From Streptomyces mutabilis (GTDB lineage Bacteria > Actinomycetota > Actinomycetes > Streptomycetales > Streptomycetaceae), in the NCBI RefSeq assembly GCF_014649815.1, contig NZ_BMTT01000012.1, forward strand, positions 124,001 through 188,000: a DNA stretch of 64,000 nt, given 5' to 3'. Below the pieces are notes generated by a model. It did no database searches, had not been told where the DNA came from, and saw nothing but the letters and a program-made list of their open reading frames with translations. This document shows, in pieces, positions 53,094 through 62,610 of the stretch. Each line of letters starts with the position of its first letter. Positions within the stretch are counted from its first letter, which is position 1. The translations under genes were made by a program, and so were the position numbers.

Positions 53094-53978
53094 TCAGCCG
53101 CTCGCCGTTTCCAGCAGCCCCATGAGCGCCCGCGCCGCCGGGCTGGTGGACTGGGCCGGCGGCAGCAGCGCGATGGTCTCGTACGCGCACTCGTCGCCGT
53201 ACGAAAGGGGCAGCGAGGTCAGGGAGGCCCGCTTGTGCCGGAAATGGCGCGGCACGACCGCGATGCCGAGGTTCTCGTCGAGCAGGTCCAGCAGACCGTG
53301 CACGTCGTTCACCTCCAGCGCGACGGTCCGACGCACCCCCGCCTCCGCGAACGCGGTGTCCGTGACGCGGCGCGGGCCCCAGTCGGGGTGGAAGTCGACG
53401 AACACCTCGTCGGCCAGGTCCCGCGGGGTCAGCACCGCCCCGTGCGCCGCCAGGCGGTGCTCGGGGTGGCAGAGCACCGTCATCGGCTCGCCGGCCAGCG
53501 ACACGGATCGCAACTGGTCCGAGTCCGCCTGCGTCCGGTAGGCGAAGGCCAGGTCGAGCCGCCCCGCCGCGACCTCCTCCGCCAGCTCGCCCGAGCCCGC
53601 CTGCCGCAGTCGGATCTCCACGTCCGGATGCCGGCGCCGGAACGCGGCCAGCAATCCGGCGACCGGCACCCCGGCGACGCACTGCTCGGAGCCCAGCGAC
53701 AATGTGCCGCGCAACACGCCCTGCACCGCGGCGACGGCCTCGTGCGCCGAGCGCACCTGCGCGAGGATGCGCTGCGCCTCGCCCAGCAGCGCCCGCCCCG
53801 CCTCCGTCAGCGTCACCCGGCGGGTCGTGCGCACGAACAGCGGCGCCCGCAGCTCCCGTTCCAGCGCCCGGATGGAAGCGGACAGACCGGACTGGGACAC
53901 CAGCAGCCGTTCGGCCGCACGGGTGAAGTGCTGGTCCTCGGCGACGGCCACGAAGTGCTGGAGATGACGCAGTTCCAT
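53094..53978 (-). CDS. LysR-family transcriptional regulator
   Basis: This 294-residue LTTR has a winged HTH at ~1-60 (LRHLQHFVAVAEDQHFTRAA, ERLLVSQSGLSASIRALERE) and an effector domain (TLSLGSEQCVAGVPVAGLLA). It is divergent from an aldo/keto reductase across ~127 bases and is probably its regulator. Confidence 0.92.
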   Translation of the reverse strand: MELRHLQHFVAVAEDQHFTRAAERLLVSQSGLSASIRALERELRAPLFVRTTRRVTLTEAGRALLGEAQRILAQVRSAHEAVAAVQGVLRGTLSLGSEQCVAGVPVAGLLAAFRRRHPDVEIRLRQAGSGELAEEVAAGRLDLAFAYRTQADSDQLRSVSLAGEPMTVLCHPEHRLAAHGAVLTPRDLADEVFVDFHPDWGPRRVTDTAFAEAGVRRTVALEVNDVHGLLDLLDENLGIAVVPRHFRHKRASLTSLPLSYGDECAYETIALLPPAQSTSPAARALMGLLETASG

Positions 53979-54105
53979 GACTCAGAAGCGTAGCCGCACA
54001 ATCCCATCGGATTCTTCTGTTGGACCACTGCTCGCAGGTCACGCCAGAGTGGGAGGCGGTTACGCACAAGCCCCGTACCCGGGTGCCAACCCCTCTGGAG
54101 TCGCG

Positions 54106-55098
<993 letters not shown>

Positions 55099-55154
55099 GG
55101 ACGCTCGGCCGAGCCGTTCCTCGAGTAAGCGTCGGAACCGATCGCCGACGACGG

Positions 55155-55535
55155 TCACGCTCCGGCGGGCACCCGGTCGAGGAAGCCGAACACGGACCGG
55201 ATCCGGTCCTCGCCGTCCAGCGTGACCACGTCGGATCCGGCCACGGGTGCCGAGCCGTCGGCCTCGCTCACCAGTTCCCAGGAGAAGCGCGCCGTGTCGT
55301 GGTGCCCGTCCACGGCACTCGAGAGCCGGAAGACGAAGCCCGGGAACTGCTCGTGCGCCGCCGTGATCACGGCCGCGATCTGCTCGTGGCCGCGGACGTC
55401 CGCCAGGGGGTCGGTGTAGCCGCCGTCATTGGTCCAGGCCGCGGCGACCGCCTTGGCCAGGGTGTCCGGCCCGGCGTTCCAGGCCTCGAAGTAGCGGGCG
55501 ACGGCGTCCTCGTAGCGGCGAGTGGTTGCGGACAT
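55155..55535 (-). CDS. SnoaL/NTF2-like protein
   Basis: This 126-residue protein starts at ATG 55535 after GGAGG. NTF2-fold signs are VARYFEAWNAGPDTLAKAVA at the start and GGYTDPLADVRGHEQIAAVI and FSWELVSEADG later. Such proteins may be isomerases or binding proteins; the role is unknown. Confidence 0.85.
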   Translation of the reverse strand: MSATTRRYEDAVARYFEAWNAGPDTLAKAVAAAWTNDGGYTDPLADVRGHEQIAAVITAAHEQFPGFVFRLSSAVDGHHDTARFSWELVSEADGSAPVAGSDVVTLDGEDRIRSVFGFLDRVPAGA

Positions 55536-55910
55536 GTCGATCAGCCTCCATCGGTGTGAACACGCAGGTCGGGAACCGGATGCCGGTCGCGGCGACCCGG
55601 CACATCGACCATGCCCGCACCCGTACGCACCGTCGATTACCCCGGAGGTCATGCGGGTGCGCCTCCGAGACCGGGAAGAGGGCGCGCCCGGGGTGATGAA
55701 GACAGGATTGCGCGCCGCGAGTTTTCGGCCATCAAGTGCCGTGAATATGCCAGGAGACTGGCCGGAAATTCATGGTGACAGTGGTTCAGTAGTGAACATA
55801 CTCACCCTTAGGGCGTCTCACACCACGCGACAGCGCCCTCACGCACAGCACACGAGCCGCACGGACGCCATGCCCGACCGGCAGGGGCAGGCGACGGGGG
55901 GAGGGGAGCA
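55536..55910. other. Intergenic gap with a GTTCA/TGAAC palindrome
   Basis: These 375 bases contain a somewhat AT-richer stretch at ~55720-55800 with GTTCA-GTAG-TGAAC (55784-55797), a possible operator. No gene or terminator is evident. Confidence 0.35.
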
Positions 55911-56321
55911 GTGCACGACGAGTTCCTGTGCCATGTCACCGCCTACGGTGTCTGTGACGGCCGGCGCATCGGTGTACCCCTGGGAACCTACCGGGCTCCC
56001 ACCCTCGCCCTCGCCCTGTGGTGGCTGCGCGACCGCGCGTCCTGGATCGCGGAGCGGCTCGATCCGCAACCCGACACCCCCCACTTACCGCGCGGTGCCC
56101 TGACTCCGGTCGCCGACGACGCACCCGACGTGCCGCGCGCCATGCGCGCCTGGTGCGCAGACGACGTCCAACAGGAGAGGGCCGCAGACGAGCTGGCCGC
56201 GGGGCGCTTGGTGCGCATCGCCACCAGCGACGACACCACCGAGTACGAACTCATGGCGGAGTCCGTGGACGCGCTGCGCATGCAGCGGGCGTCCCCGCCC
56301 CTGGCCGTACCCGTCGCCTGA
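55911..56321 (+). CDS. Hypothetical protein with TTA codon
   Basis: This 136-residue protein starts at GTG 55911 after a strong GGGGAGGGGAG site. It is globular, with YGVCDGRRIGVPLGTYRAPT and ALWWLRDRASWIAERLDPQ; I recognise no family. Codon 59 (56085-56087) is TTA, so expression should depend on bldA. That suggests a role late in development or in secondary metabolism. Confidence 0.7.
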   Translation: MHDEFLCHVTAYGVCDGRRIGVPLGTYRAPTLALALWWLRDRASWIAERLDPQPDTPHLPRGALTPVADDAPDVPRAMRAWCADDVQQERAADELAAGRLVRIATSDDTTEYELMAESVDALRMQRASPPLAVPVA

Positions 56322-56346
56322 GCCGCCCGAGCGCCTTCCGACGGTG

Positions 56347-57633
56347 TCACCCGGACCGAGCAGGGCTCCTGCCGCCCCGCCGACCCGCCCACCGCGCGAG
56401 CGACGCACCGAGGAACCCGGTGACGAACCCCCACGCCAGTGCGAGACCTACCGCACCCCACAGACGCGGCCGCAGGAAGAGCCGCCCGGACAGTCCGCCG
56501 CCCAGGTCGCCGATGCCGAGCACCGACAGGCCGTAGTGCGCGGAGATCCGGCCGACGAGCCCGATCACGAGAACCGTCAGCGCCAGCGCCACGGCCATGT
56601 GTACGGCGTGCAGCCAGGCCGGCATTCGGGTCCGGGAGCGGGACGCGAGGACGACCCCGGCCGCCAGGAGCAGGACCGCCGCGACGACCACGAGCCACCA
56701 CATCCGCCCGTCGTGCTCGGCGAGCGTGCCCACGTTCAGCGTCGAGACGTCCGGCCCGCGCAGCACCTCGTCGAGCACCTGCGGCATCGGCAGCCCGAAC
56801 GGCCCCTCCACGCGCCCGTCCCAGGTGGCACCGAGGCCGATCGTCAGCGCGAGCCACGCCAGGTTCGGCAGACCGAGCAGCAGGACGGCGAAGGTGTCGG
56901 CGGGGTGCCCCCGCGTCGCCGCGACGACGAGTCCGACGACGACGCCGACGACGACGTACGCGAGCAGCAACGCGACCATCGCGTACGCCGCCGGCCGCAC
57001 CGACGTCCGCAGGCGCAGCAGCCGCCCGGGCAACGGGGCCCCGCGCGAGACCAGTAGAGCCGTCACGAGCACCCCGGCCAGCCACAGCAGCCCGAAGAGG
57101 ACGGTCAGCGGCACGTCCGTGGTGAAGCCGACCGTCGGAGTGACGCCGAACAGGTCGCCGAGGTCGTCCAGGACGCCTTCGCCGAGGGAGACCTCGAACG
57201 TCCAGCGGGCGGCGAAGGCCGAGCCGAGGAGGGCGAGCAGCCACAACACGGCGATGCGTCCGGCCCACCCGGCCAGTTCCGGGGCGCCGGCGACGGCCCG
57301 GTGGCGCAGCGGTCGCAGAAAGCCCTGGGCCACCACCAGCGCGCCGGTCAGGGTGACGGACAGCGGGAGCACGGTCAGCCCCGCGTCGGTGTCGGCGAAC
57401 CCTCCTGCGTCACCGGACAGTTCCAGCGCGCCGCCCACGGCGGTGACGACGGTCGCCGTGACGACCCGGGGGAAGGCGTTGTCGGGCAGGTTCGCGGCGC
57501 CGGCCGCCCACAGCCCGAGCGCGGCCACCACCCACATGGCGACCAGCCCGGCCACCACCGTGACCAGGGCGTGCGGCCAGCCATGACGGGCGACCGCCTG
57601 TCCCGTCGTGCCGGGTGGGGTTCGCGAACTCAC
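56347..57633 (-). CDS. Streptophobe-family integral membrane protein
   Basis: This 428-residue protein has about ten hydrophobic segments spread through the sequence. Features of the streptophobe family include the PHALVTVVAGLVAMWVVAAL start, GVTPTVGFTTDVPLTVLFG and GWAGRIAVLWLLALLGSAF. This family is confined largely to streptomycetes and lacks a known function. The convergent hypothetical gene ends 26 bases away. Confidence 0.8.
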   Translation of the reverse strand: MSSRTPPGTTGQAVARHGWPHALVTVVAGLVAMWVVAALGLWAAGAANLPDNAFPRVVTATVVTAVGGALELSGDAGGFADTDAGLTVLPLSVTLTGALVVAQGFLRPLRHRAVAGAPELAGWAGRIAVLWLLALLGSAFAARWTFEVSLGEGVLDDLGDLFGVTPTVGFTTDVPLTVLFGLLWLAGVLVTALLVSRGAPLPGRLLRLRTSVRPAAYAMVALLLAYVVVGVVVGLVVAATRGHPADTFAVLLLGLPNLAWLALTIGLGATWDGRVEGPFGLPMPQVLDEVLRGPDVSTLNVGTLAEHDGRMWWLVVVAAVLLLAAGVVLASRSRTRMPAWLHAVHMAVALALTVLVIGLVGRISAHYGLSVLGIGDLGGGLSGRLFLRPRLWGAVGLALAWGFVTGFLGASLARWAGRRGGRSPARSG

Positions 57634-57820
57634 GTTGCCACGCTAAGCAGCACCGGCCGCGGGCGCGCGCCGGCAGGACCGTCCGCGTCCGTCGGCCGCA
57701 CCATCGGGCAGCCCCCGGTCGGCTGGTCGACGCACCGCACGGCCCACCTGGGGCCACGTGCGCCGTGCGTCAGTCCGGCCGGACCTCAGCCGGTAACCGG
57801 GGGTCGCCCGGCGCCGTGGC

Positions 57821-58237
57821 TCAGCCCGCCCGGACGACGAGGGCGTGGTCGCCGAGGCCCAGCAACCGGTCGACCGGCACCTCGCCCCGGGTCGTGAGGA
57901 CCGCGAGGAGACGTCCCGTCTCCGTGTCGAACGCCACGTCCAGCACCGTGCCGTGTTCGGTGCCCGCGTCGGTCAGGACCCGACGGTCCAGCAGGTCGTG
58001 GCACGGCGGGTCGGCGCCCGGGACGGCGTAGGCGGACTCGACCCGGAGGGCGCCCGGGCCGATCGAGCGCACCGCATCCCAGGGCAGCACCGTCTCCCCG
58101 CGCAGGCGGCCCCCGCGGAACCGGACGTGGCTCACCGTGCCGGACGCGGCGTCGGCGGCCAGGGACGTCACGGTGCCGAGCGGCCCGGCCCGGGTCGGCG
58201 CCAGGACCGGTAGCCCCCGCACCTCGGTGAACAGCAT
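57821..58237 (-). CDS. PRC-barrel protein, downstream copy
   Basis: This 138-residue protein has two PRC-barrel-like units (EVRGLPVLAPTRAGPLGTVT and VLTDAGTEHGTVLDVAFDTE). Its ATG overlaps the stop of the upstream PRC gene (TGATG), giving translational coupling. PRC barrels bind proteins or nucleic acids (for example RimM); the function here is open. Confidence 0.8.
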   Translation of the reverse strand: MLFTEVRGLPVLAPTRAGPLGTVTSLAADAASGTVSHVRFRGGRLRGETVLPWDAVRSIGPGALRVESAYAVPGADPPCHDLLDRRVLTDAGTEHGTVLDVAFDTETGRLLAVLTTRGEVPVDRLLGLGDHALVVRAG

Positions 58238-58821
58238 CACGGCAGGGAGCCCTTCCACGGGCCGGGACCACCACCCACCAGGGCGGTGAAACCGGGGAGG
58301 TCGTCGGCGACGTGCCGGAGGGCCGCCCCGGGCAGGACGAGGGACCGGCCGGCGACCGTGAGCGACTCGCCGCGCGGCACGTACACCCGGCGCCGATGCC
58401 GGGTCCTGCCCGGAACGAACCGTCTGCTCGCCGCCACCCGGAAACCGACGACCCACCCACCGGTGCCGCCCTCCACCACGACATCGAGCACGGTGCCGAC
58501 CTCGTCACCGGCCTCCGTAAGGACCCGCGCCCCCAGGACCCGGGCCCGGAGCGTCTGCTGCTGCGCCGTCATGGCCGCGGCGCTCACCAGGCCCCGCCGG
58601 TCGCGGATCATCACCGCGTCGTGCCCCAGCGCCCACACGGCCGACCAGGGCAATCCTTCCTTCAGCGGGCCCGACAGCAGCCCCCGCCCGCTCAGGGTGA
58701 AACCGGTGATCCGGCTCGTGTCGGAGTCGCATACGGTGTCCTTGACGTGAGCCACGGCGTCGCCGCCGAGGGTGACCACCGGCCGGGTGCTGATGCTTCG
58801 CGCGGCCATCAGTTCGTTCAT
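58237..58821 (-). CDS. PRC-barrel protein, upstream copy
   Basis: This 194-residue protein starts at ATG 58821. Two PRC-like units are visible: TLGGDAVAHVKDTVCDSDTS and VLTEAGDEVGTVLDVVVEGG. It shares the 156-base gap with the divergent ATP-binding gene and is coupled to a second PRC gene. A role in the stress locus is suggested by position only. Confidence 0.8.
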   Translation of the reverse strand: MNELMAARSISTRPVVTLGGDAVAHVKDTVCDSDTSRITGFTLSGRGLLSGPLKEGLPWSAVWALGHDAVMIRDRRGLVSAAAMTAQQQTLRARVLGARVLTEAGDEVGTVLDVVVEGGTGGWVVGFRVAASRRFVPGRTRHRRRVYVPRGESLTVAGRSLVLPGAALRHVADDLPGFTALVGGGPGPWKGSLP

Positions 58822-58901
58822 CGCACGCCCTTCCAGTACCCTCTCCCGGCACCCGGGTTCCCCGCGCCACTGTGACGATGCCCGCAGTACGAGCCCACGG
58901 G

Positions 58902-58926
58902 GACTGCGACGCCGGGACCGGGGTAC
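58902..58926 (+). promoter_or_regulatory. SigB-type promoter of the ATP-binding gene
   Basis: GACT (58902-58905), 15 bases and GGGTAC (58921-58926) fit the Streptomyces SigB-family pattern GNNT-N14-16-GGGTA(C/T). It lies 52 bases before the ATG at 58978. Confidence 0.5.
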
Positions 58927-58977
58927 GTGGACAGGTGCAGCAGCGTCCGGCCAGTCCGGCTTTCGAGAGAGAAACGC

Positions 58978-59433
58978 ATGACCGAGTACCTGGACGGGGC
59001 AGTGATACCGACTGGTTTCGACGTACCCGTTGAACCGCTGAGGCGGGCGGCACACTACTCCGGTGAACCGGGGTGCATAGCGCAGGCACGTTCCTTTGCC
59101 TCGCTCTTCCTCGACCGGCTCAGGACCGAGTGGTGCGCCAGGATCGGCCCGCGGGCCGACGGCGCGGTGCTGCTGGTGGTGAGCGAGCTGATCACCAACG
59201 CGGACCGGCACAGCAAGGGGCCGTACATCTTGGAGCTGGAGGGCACGCCCGCCTCGGTGGCCGTCACCGTCTACGACAGCAGCGGCGCCGTGCCCGAGCG
59301 TTACCCCCGTGATCCCGAGCGCGTCGGTCGGCACGGCCTGGAGATCGTCCACGCCCTGGCGGAGGCGGTCGTCGTCGAACGCGTACCGGTCGGGAAGCGG
59401 GTCAAGGCCCTGGTGCCCCTCACCGAGGCGTGA
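58978..59433 (+). CDS. HATPase_c protein of anti-sigma-kinase type
   Basis: This 151-residue protein has the GHKL motifs: N box VVSELITNADRHSKG, G1 box VYDSSGAVPERYP and G2 box VGRHGLEIVHAL. This is the SpoIIAB/RsbW-like fold typical of Streptomyces ATP-binding regulators, which inhibit sigma factors or phosphorylate anti-anti-sigma proteins. The SigB-family gene lies convergent 68 bases away, so they may be partners. A weak GCCCCA/TGGGGC hairpin (59441-59463) lies between. Confidence 0.88.
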   Translation: MTEYLDGAVIPTGFDVPVEPLRRAAHYSGEPGCIAQARSFASLFLDRLRTEWCARIGPRADGAVLLVVSELITNADRHSKGPYILELEGTPASVAVTVYDSSGAVPERYPRDPERVGRHGLEIVHALAEAVVVERVPVGKRVKALVPLTEA

Positions 59434-59501
59434 ACGCATTGCCCCACTTCCAATGCATGGGGCGGCTTTCGCGTCCGCTTTCCCGGGTTGCCGGGTTTTC
59501 C

Positions 59502-60389
59502 TCAGGCGCAGCCCAGCTCGCCCAGCATGCCCTCGCGCAGCCGGGTGATGATCCGCTTGATCAGCCGGGACACGTGCATCTGTGAGCAGCCGAGCTGTTC
59601 GCCGATCTCCGCCTGGGTGGCCTCCTCGACGAACCGCATGTGGATGATCTGCCGGTCCCGCTCACTGAGCTCGGCCATCAGCGGGGCGAGCGAGTGGAAG
59701 TCCTCGACGAGCCGCAGCCCGTCCTCCTCCACGCCGATGAAGTCGGCCAGCACCGACTCGCCGCTCTCGGGCCCGTCGCCGGTCAGTGCGGCGTCCAGCG
59801 AGGAGGAGTTGTAGCCGTTGGACGCGATCTGGCCCTCGATCACCTGGTTCTCGCTGATGTTCATCAGCGTGGCGAGTTCGGCGACGGTGGGTTCGCGGTC
59901 CAGACGGGAGGAGAGCTCCTCGCGGGCCTTGGCGAGCTCCACGCGAAGCTCCTGAAGCCGCCGCGGCACGTGCACCGCCCACGTGGTGTCCCGGAAGAAC
60001 CGCTTGATCTCGCCGACGATGTACGGCAGCGCGAACGACGTGAACTCCACCTCGCGCGACAGCTCGAACCGGTCGATGGCCTTGATCAGGCCGATCATGC
60101 CGGTCTGGACGATGTCCTCCATGTCGTCCCCGCGACCGCTGAAGCGGCCGGCGGCGAACCGCACGAGCGACATGTTCATCTCGATCAGAGTGTTGCGCGC
60201 GTACTGGTACTCGTGCGTGCCCTCTTCGAGTTCCGTCAGGCGCTGGAAGAACTGACGCGACAGCTGTCGTGCGTCACGCGGAGCCACGGTGCGGGGGTCC
60301 ACGCCACCCGGCAGTGATCCGTCATCCGTCCCGCTCCCGGTGGTCTCCTCGACGACCTGCGCTTCCGGCCGGATCACGGCGGTCTCCAT
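59502..60389 (-). CDS. sigL: SigB/SigF-family RNA polymerase sigma factor
   Basis: This 295-residue sigma factor has region 2 (MSLVRFAAGRFSGRGDDMED, IVQTGMIGLIKAIDRFELSR), region 3 (VPRRLQELRVELAKAREELS) and region 4 (LSERDRQIIHMRFVEEATQA, EIGEQLGCSQMHVSRLIKRI). ATG 60389 is chosen with GGGAG five bases upstream; GTGs at 60398 and 60410 are alternatives and give up to 302 residues. In S. coelicolor SigL is recalled to lie by popR/clpP, hence the symbol. It may be controlled by the convergent ATP-binding protein. Confidence 0.9.
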   Translation of the reverse strand: METAVIRPEAQVVEETTGSGTDDGSLPGGVDPRTVAPRDARQLSRQFFQRLTELEEGTHEYQYARNTLIEMNMSLVRFAAGRFSGRGDDMEDIVQTGMIGLIKAIDRFELSREVEFTSFALPYIVGEIKRFFRDTTWAVHVPRRLQELRVELAKAREELSSRLDREPTVAELATLMNISENQVIEGQIASNGYNSSSLDAALTGDGPESGESVLADFIGVEEDGLRLVEDFHSLAPLMAELSERDRQIIHMRFVEEATQAEIGEQLGCSQMHVSRLIKRIITRLREGMLGELGCA

Positions 60390-60445
60390 TACCTCTCCCA
60401 CGAAAGTCACGGTTGGGCGTCTCCCTAGGCTCTACCCGCTTCCGG

Positions 60446-60470
60446 GTACCCGGGTCACCGCGGCACATGC
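60446..60470 (-). promoter_or_regulatory. SigB-type promoter of the sigma-factor gene
   Basis: On the minus strand GCAT, 15 bases and GGGTAC match GNNT-N14-16-GGGTA(C/T), about 57 bases upstream of the sigma ATG. It suggests autoregulation or control by another SigB-family sigma. Confidence 0.45.
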
Positions 60471-60545
60471 CTCTCGCTTTCACGGGTGGCGGAAATCGGG
60501 GTGCCGCGGCGCCTTCGCGGAGTGATGTGTCAGTCCCCAGGGTAG

Positions 60546-60573
60546 CCCCGGGCGCCGCGACCGGCGCCCGGGG
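60546..60573. repeat. 11-bp hairpin in the sigma/popR divergent gap
   Basis: CCCCGGGCGCC (60546-60556) and GGCGCCCGGGG (60563-60573) are perfect arms around six bases. It is not at the end of a gene, so it could be a regulator site or a leader structure rather than a terminator. Confidence 0.5.
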
Positions 60574-60635
60574 ATTTCCCTCTGGGCTGAACGCCGCCCC
60601 CTTCCCCCGCCCGGCCGGGCTCCTACGCTGAGGAG

Positions 60636-61064
60636 GTGACCAGCTACGTGCCGAACGAAGCCCGCGTCGTTCCCATGCGCCCCCGGGCCCCGCGCCCCCA
60701 GGCCCGCCCCGCCGCTCCGCCGACGGCTCCGGAACAGGGGCGGCCCGCCGTCCGTGAGCCCTTGTGGCGCGATCTCGTGGGCGACATCCTGCGGCGGGAA
60801 CGCCTTGCTCAGGAACGCACATTGAAGGAGGTCGCGGAGACCGCCCGGATCTCCATGCCGTACCTCTCCGAGGTGGAGCGAGGCCGCAAGGAGGCGTCCT
60901 CGGAGGTGCTGGCCGCCGCCGCGGGCGCCCTCGGGCTGGGCCTCGGCGCCCTGCTGGCGCGGGCTCAGGAGGAGCTGGTCCGGCTCGCCTCCCGGCACGC
61001 CGGTCCCGGCCGGGGGCCCGGTGCGTCCGGTGCCCGGTACGACGGGATGTGCCTGGCCGCCTGA
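60636..61064 (+). CDS. popR: PopR-like XRE regulator with LAA tail
   Basis: This 142-residue protein has a Pro/Arg-rich N-terminus and an XRE helix-turn-helix at ~45-105 (LVGDILRRERLAQERTLKEV, AETARISMPYLSEVERGRKE). It ends in CLAA; PopR of S. lividans carries a C-terminal di-alanine signal for ClpP1P2 degradation. GTG 60636 overlaps AGGAGG; GTG 60648 or ATG 60675 are possible. The motif TCTGCC-N3-GGCAGA upstream of the nearby clpP operon supports the call: PopR activates clpP3-clpP4 when ClpP1P2 is limiting. Confidence 0.85.
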   Translation: MTSYVPNEARVVPMRPRAPRPQARPAAPPTAPEQGRPAVREPLWRDLVGDILRRERLAQERTLKEVAETARISMPYLSEVERGRKEASSEVLAAAAGALGLGLGALLARAQEELVRLASRHAGPGRGPGASGARYDGMCLAA

Positions 61065-61113
61065 CCGCCGCACGGGACGGCGCCCCGCGGACCGCGCGGC
61101 GCCGTCCCGACGC

Positions 61114-61716
61114 TCACCCCCGCACCAGTCGTCGGCTGAGCACCTCGTCGGCCAGCCCGTACGCCACCGCCTCCTCGGCGGTGAACACCTTGTCGCGGTC
61201 CATGTCCGCGCGCAGTGTCGCCGTGTCGTGGTGCGTGTGCCGGGCCAGCACCTCCTCGACCTGCGCCCGGATCCGCACCATCTCCTTGGCCCGGAGCGCC
61301 AGGTCGGAGGCCGTGCCGCGCTGTCCGCCGGAGGCCGGCTGGCCGAGCAGGACCCGCGCGTGCTCCAGCACGAACCGACGCCCCGGATCTCCGCCGGCCA
61401 GCAGCACCGCCGCCGTGGAGGCCGCCTGCCCGACGCAGAACGTGGAGATCGGCGCCTGGACGAACGTCATCGTGTCGTAGATGGCCATCAGCGACGTGAA
61501 GGAGCCACCGGGGGAGTTGATGTAGACGGCGATCTCGCTCTCCGGGGCCGCCGACTCCAGATGGAGGAGTTGCGCGATGACCACGTTGGCGACGCCGTCG
61601 TCGATCTCGGTGCCCAGGAAGATGATCCTCTCGTTCAGCAGCCGGCTGAAGACGTCGAAGGACCGCTCGCCCTGCGGGGTCCGCTCGACGACGTTCGGAA
61701 TCGTGTAGCTCCCCAT
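61114..61716 (-). CDS. clpP4: ClpP-like protein lacking the catalytic His (ClpP4-like)
   Basis: This 200-residue ClpP has INSPGGS, the nucleophile Ser in [10 protein letters not shown] and a final Asp in [15 protein letters not shown]. The catalytic His of the usual IHQP motif is Gly: [10 protein letters not shown]. Without the His it should be inactive alone, so it is probably a structural or mixed-ring subunit. Its ATG overlaps the clpP3 stop (TGATG), so both are coupled. Confidence 0.9.
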   Translation of the reverse strand: MGSYTIPNVVERTPQGERSFDVFSRLLNERIIFLGTEIDDGVANVVIAQLLHLESAAPESEIAVYINSPGGSFTSLMAIYDTMTFVQAPISTFCVGQAASTAAVLLAGGDPGRRFVLEHARVLLGQPASGGQRGTASDLALRAKEMVRIRAQVEEVLARHTHHDTATLRADMDRDKVFTAEEAVAYGLADEVLSRRLVRG

Positions 61717-62372
61717 CACCGCAGTCCCATCCTCGGTCGCGCCGCGGCCGGGCGGACGTCCGCGAGGGACTCCAGGACCCGGTCCACCATCCCGTACTCC
61801 CTGGCCTCCTCGGCCGTGAACCAGCGGTCCCGGTCGCCGTCCCGGGAGATGGTCTCCGGACTCTGGCCGGTGTGCTCCGCGGTGATCCGCTCGATGGTCC
61901 GCTTGGTGAACTCCAGGCTCTCCGCCTGGATCTCGATGTCGGCGGTGGTGCCGCCGATGCCCCCCGACGGCTGGTGCATCATGATGCGCGCGTTCGGCAG
62001 CGCGTACCGCTTGCCGGGGGTACCGACGCTCAGCAGGAACTGTCCCATGCTGGCGGCGAACCCCATGGCGAGGGTCGACACGGCGTTGGGGATCAGCCGC
62101 ATGGTGTCGTAGATGGCGAGCCCCGCGTGCACCGAGCCGCCGGGGCTGTTGACGTACAGGCTGATGTCGGTGCGCGGGTCCTCCGCGGAGAGGATCAGCA
62201 GTTGGGCGCAGACCCGGTTCGCTGAGACCTCGTCGACCTGGGTGCCCAGCAGCACGATCCGCTGCGCGAGCAACTGCGCGGCCAGGTGGTCGTCGAACCG
62301 GGAGGGAGGGGTGTCGCCCTCCTCCGCCCGGGGCAGTGCGGCCGGCGCGCGGCCGGTGACGAGTGGAGACAT
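61716..62372 (-). CDS. clpP3: ATP-dependent Clp protease subunit ClpP3
   Basis: This 218-residue protein starts at ATG 62372. The triad is intact: Ser in [10 protein letters not shown], His in [11 protein letters not shown], Asp in [26 protein letters not shown] forms the oxyanion loop. The N-terminus carries ~40 extra residues before [10 protein letters not shown]. It forms the proteolytic core with ClpX/ClpC, and is the first gene of the clpP3-clpP4 operon, controlled by PopR. Confidence 0.93.
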   Translation of the reverse strand: MSPLVTGRAPAALPRAEEGDTPPSRFDDHLAAQLLAQRIVLLGTQVDEVSANRVCAQLLILSAEDPRTDISLYVNSPGGSVHAGLAIYDTMRLIPNAVSTLAMGFAASMGQFLLSVGTPGKRYALPNARIMMHQPSGGIGGTTADIEIQAESLEFTKRTIERITAEHTGQSPETISRDGDRDRWFTAEEAREYGMVDRVLESLADVRPAAARPRMGLR

Positions 62373-62468
62373 CGGCGTTCCTTGTCGAGTCGTCGGGCGA
62401 GTCGTACGCGGCGGTTGCCGCGGCTCTTCCTCCACTCTTGGCCCGCCGCGGCGGAGAAGGGCCCTTTC

Positions 62469-62483
62469 TCTGCCCGCGGCAGA
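62469..62483 (-). promoter_or_regulatory. PopR box upstream of clpP3
   Basis: TCTGCC-CGC-GGCAGA is a perfect palindrome 97 bases upstream of the clpP3 ATG. It matches the TCTGCC-N3-GGCAGA site I recall for PopR activation. A second GGGCAGAG half-site follows at ~62490. Confidence 0.75.
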
Positions 62484-62610
62484 TTCGCCACGGGCAGAGC
62501 GTCCGGGCGGCCCGTGCCGGGCTGCCCGCGACGGGGCGCGCACGACCGATGAGTTCTCCGTGTCCCGACGGTCGACAGTGGTGACCGTGTTCCGCGCCCG
62601 GGAGGTACTC

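Noticed and set aside
58836-58841. GGGTAC on the minus strand ahead of the PRC-barrel gene as a SigB promoter
   Set aside because: No GNNT element lies 14-16 bases upstream and it would leave almost no leader.
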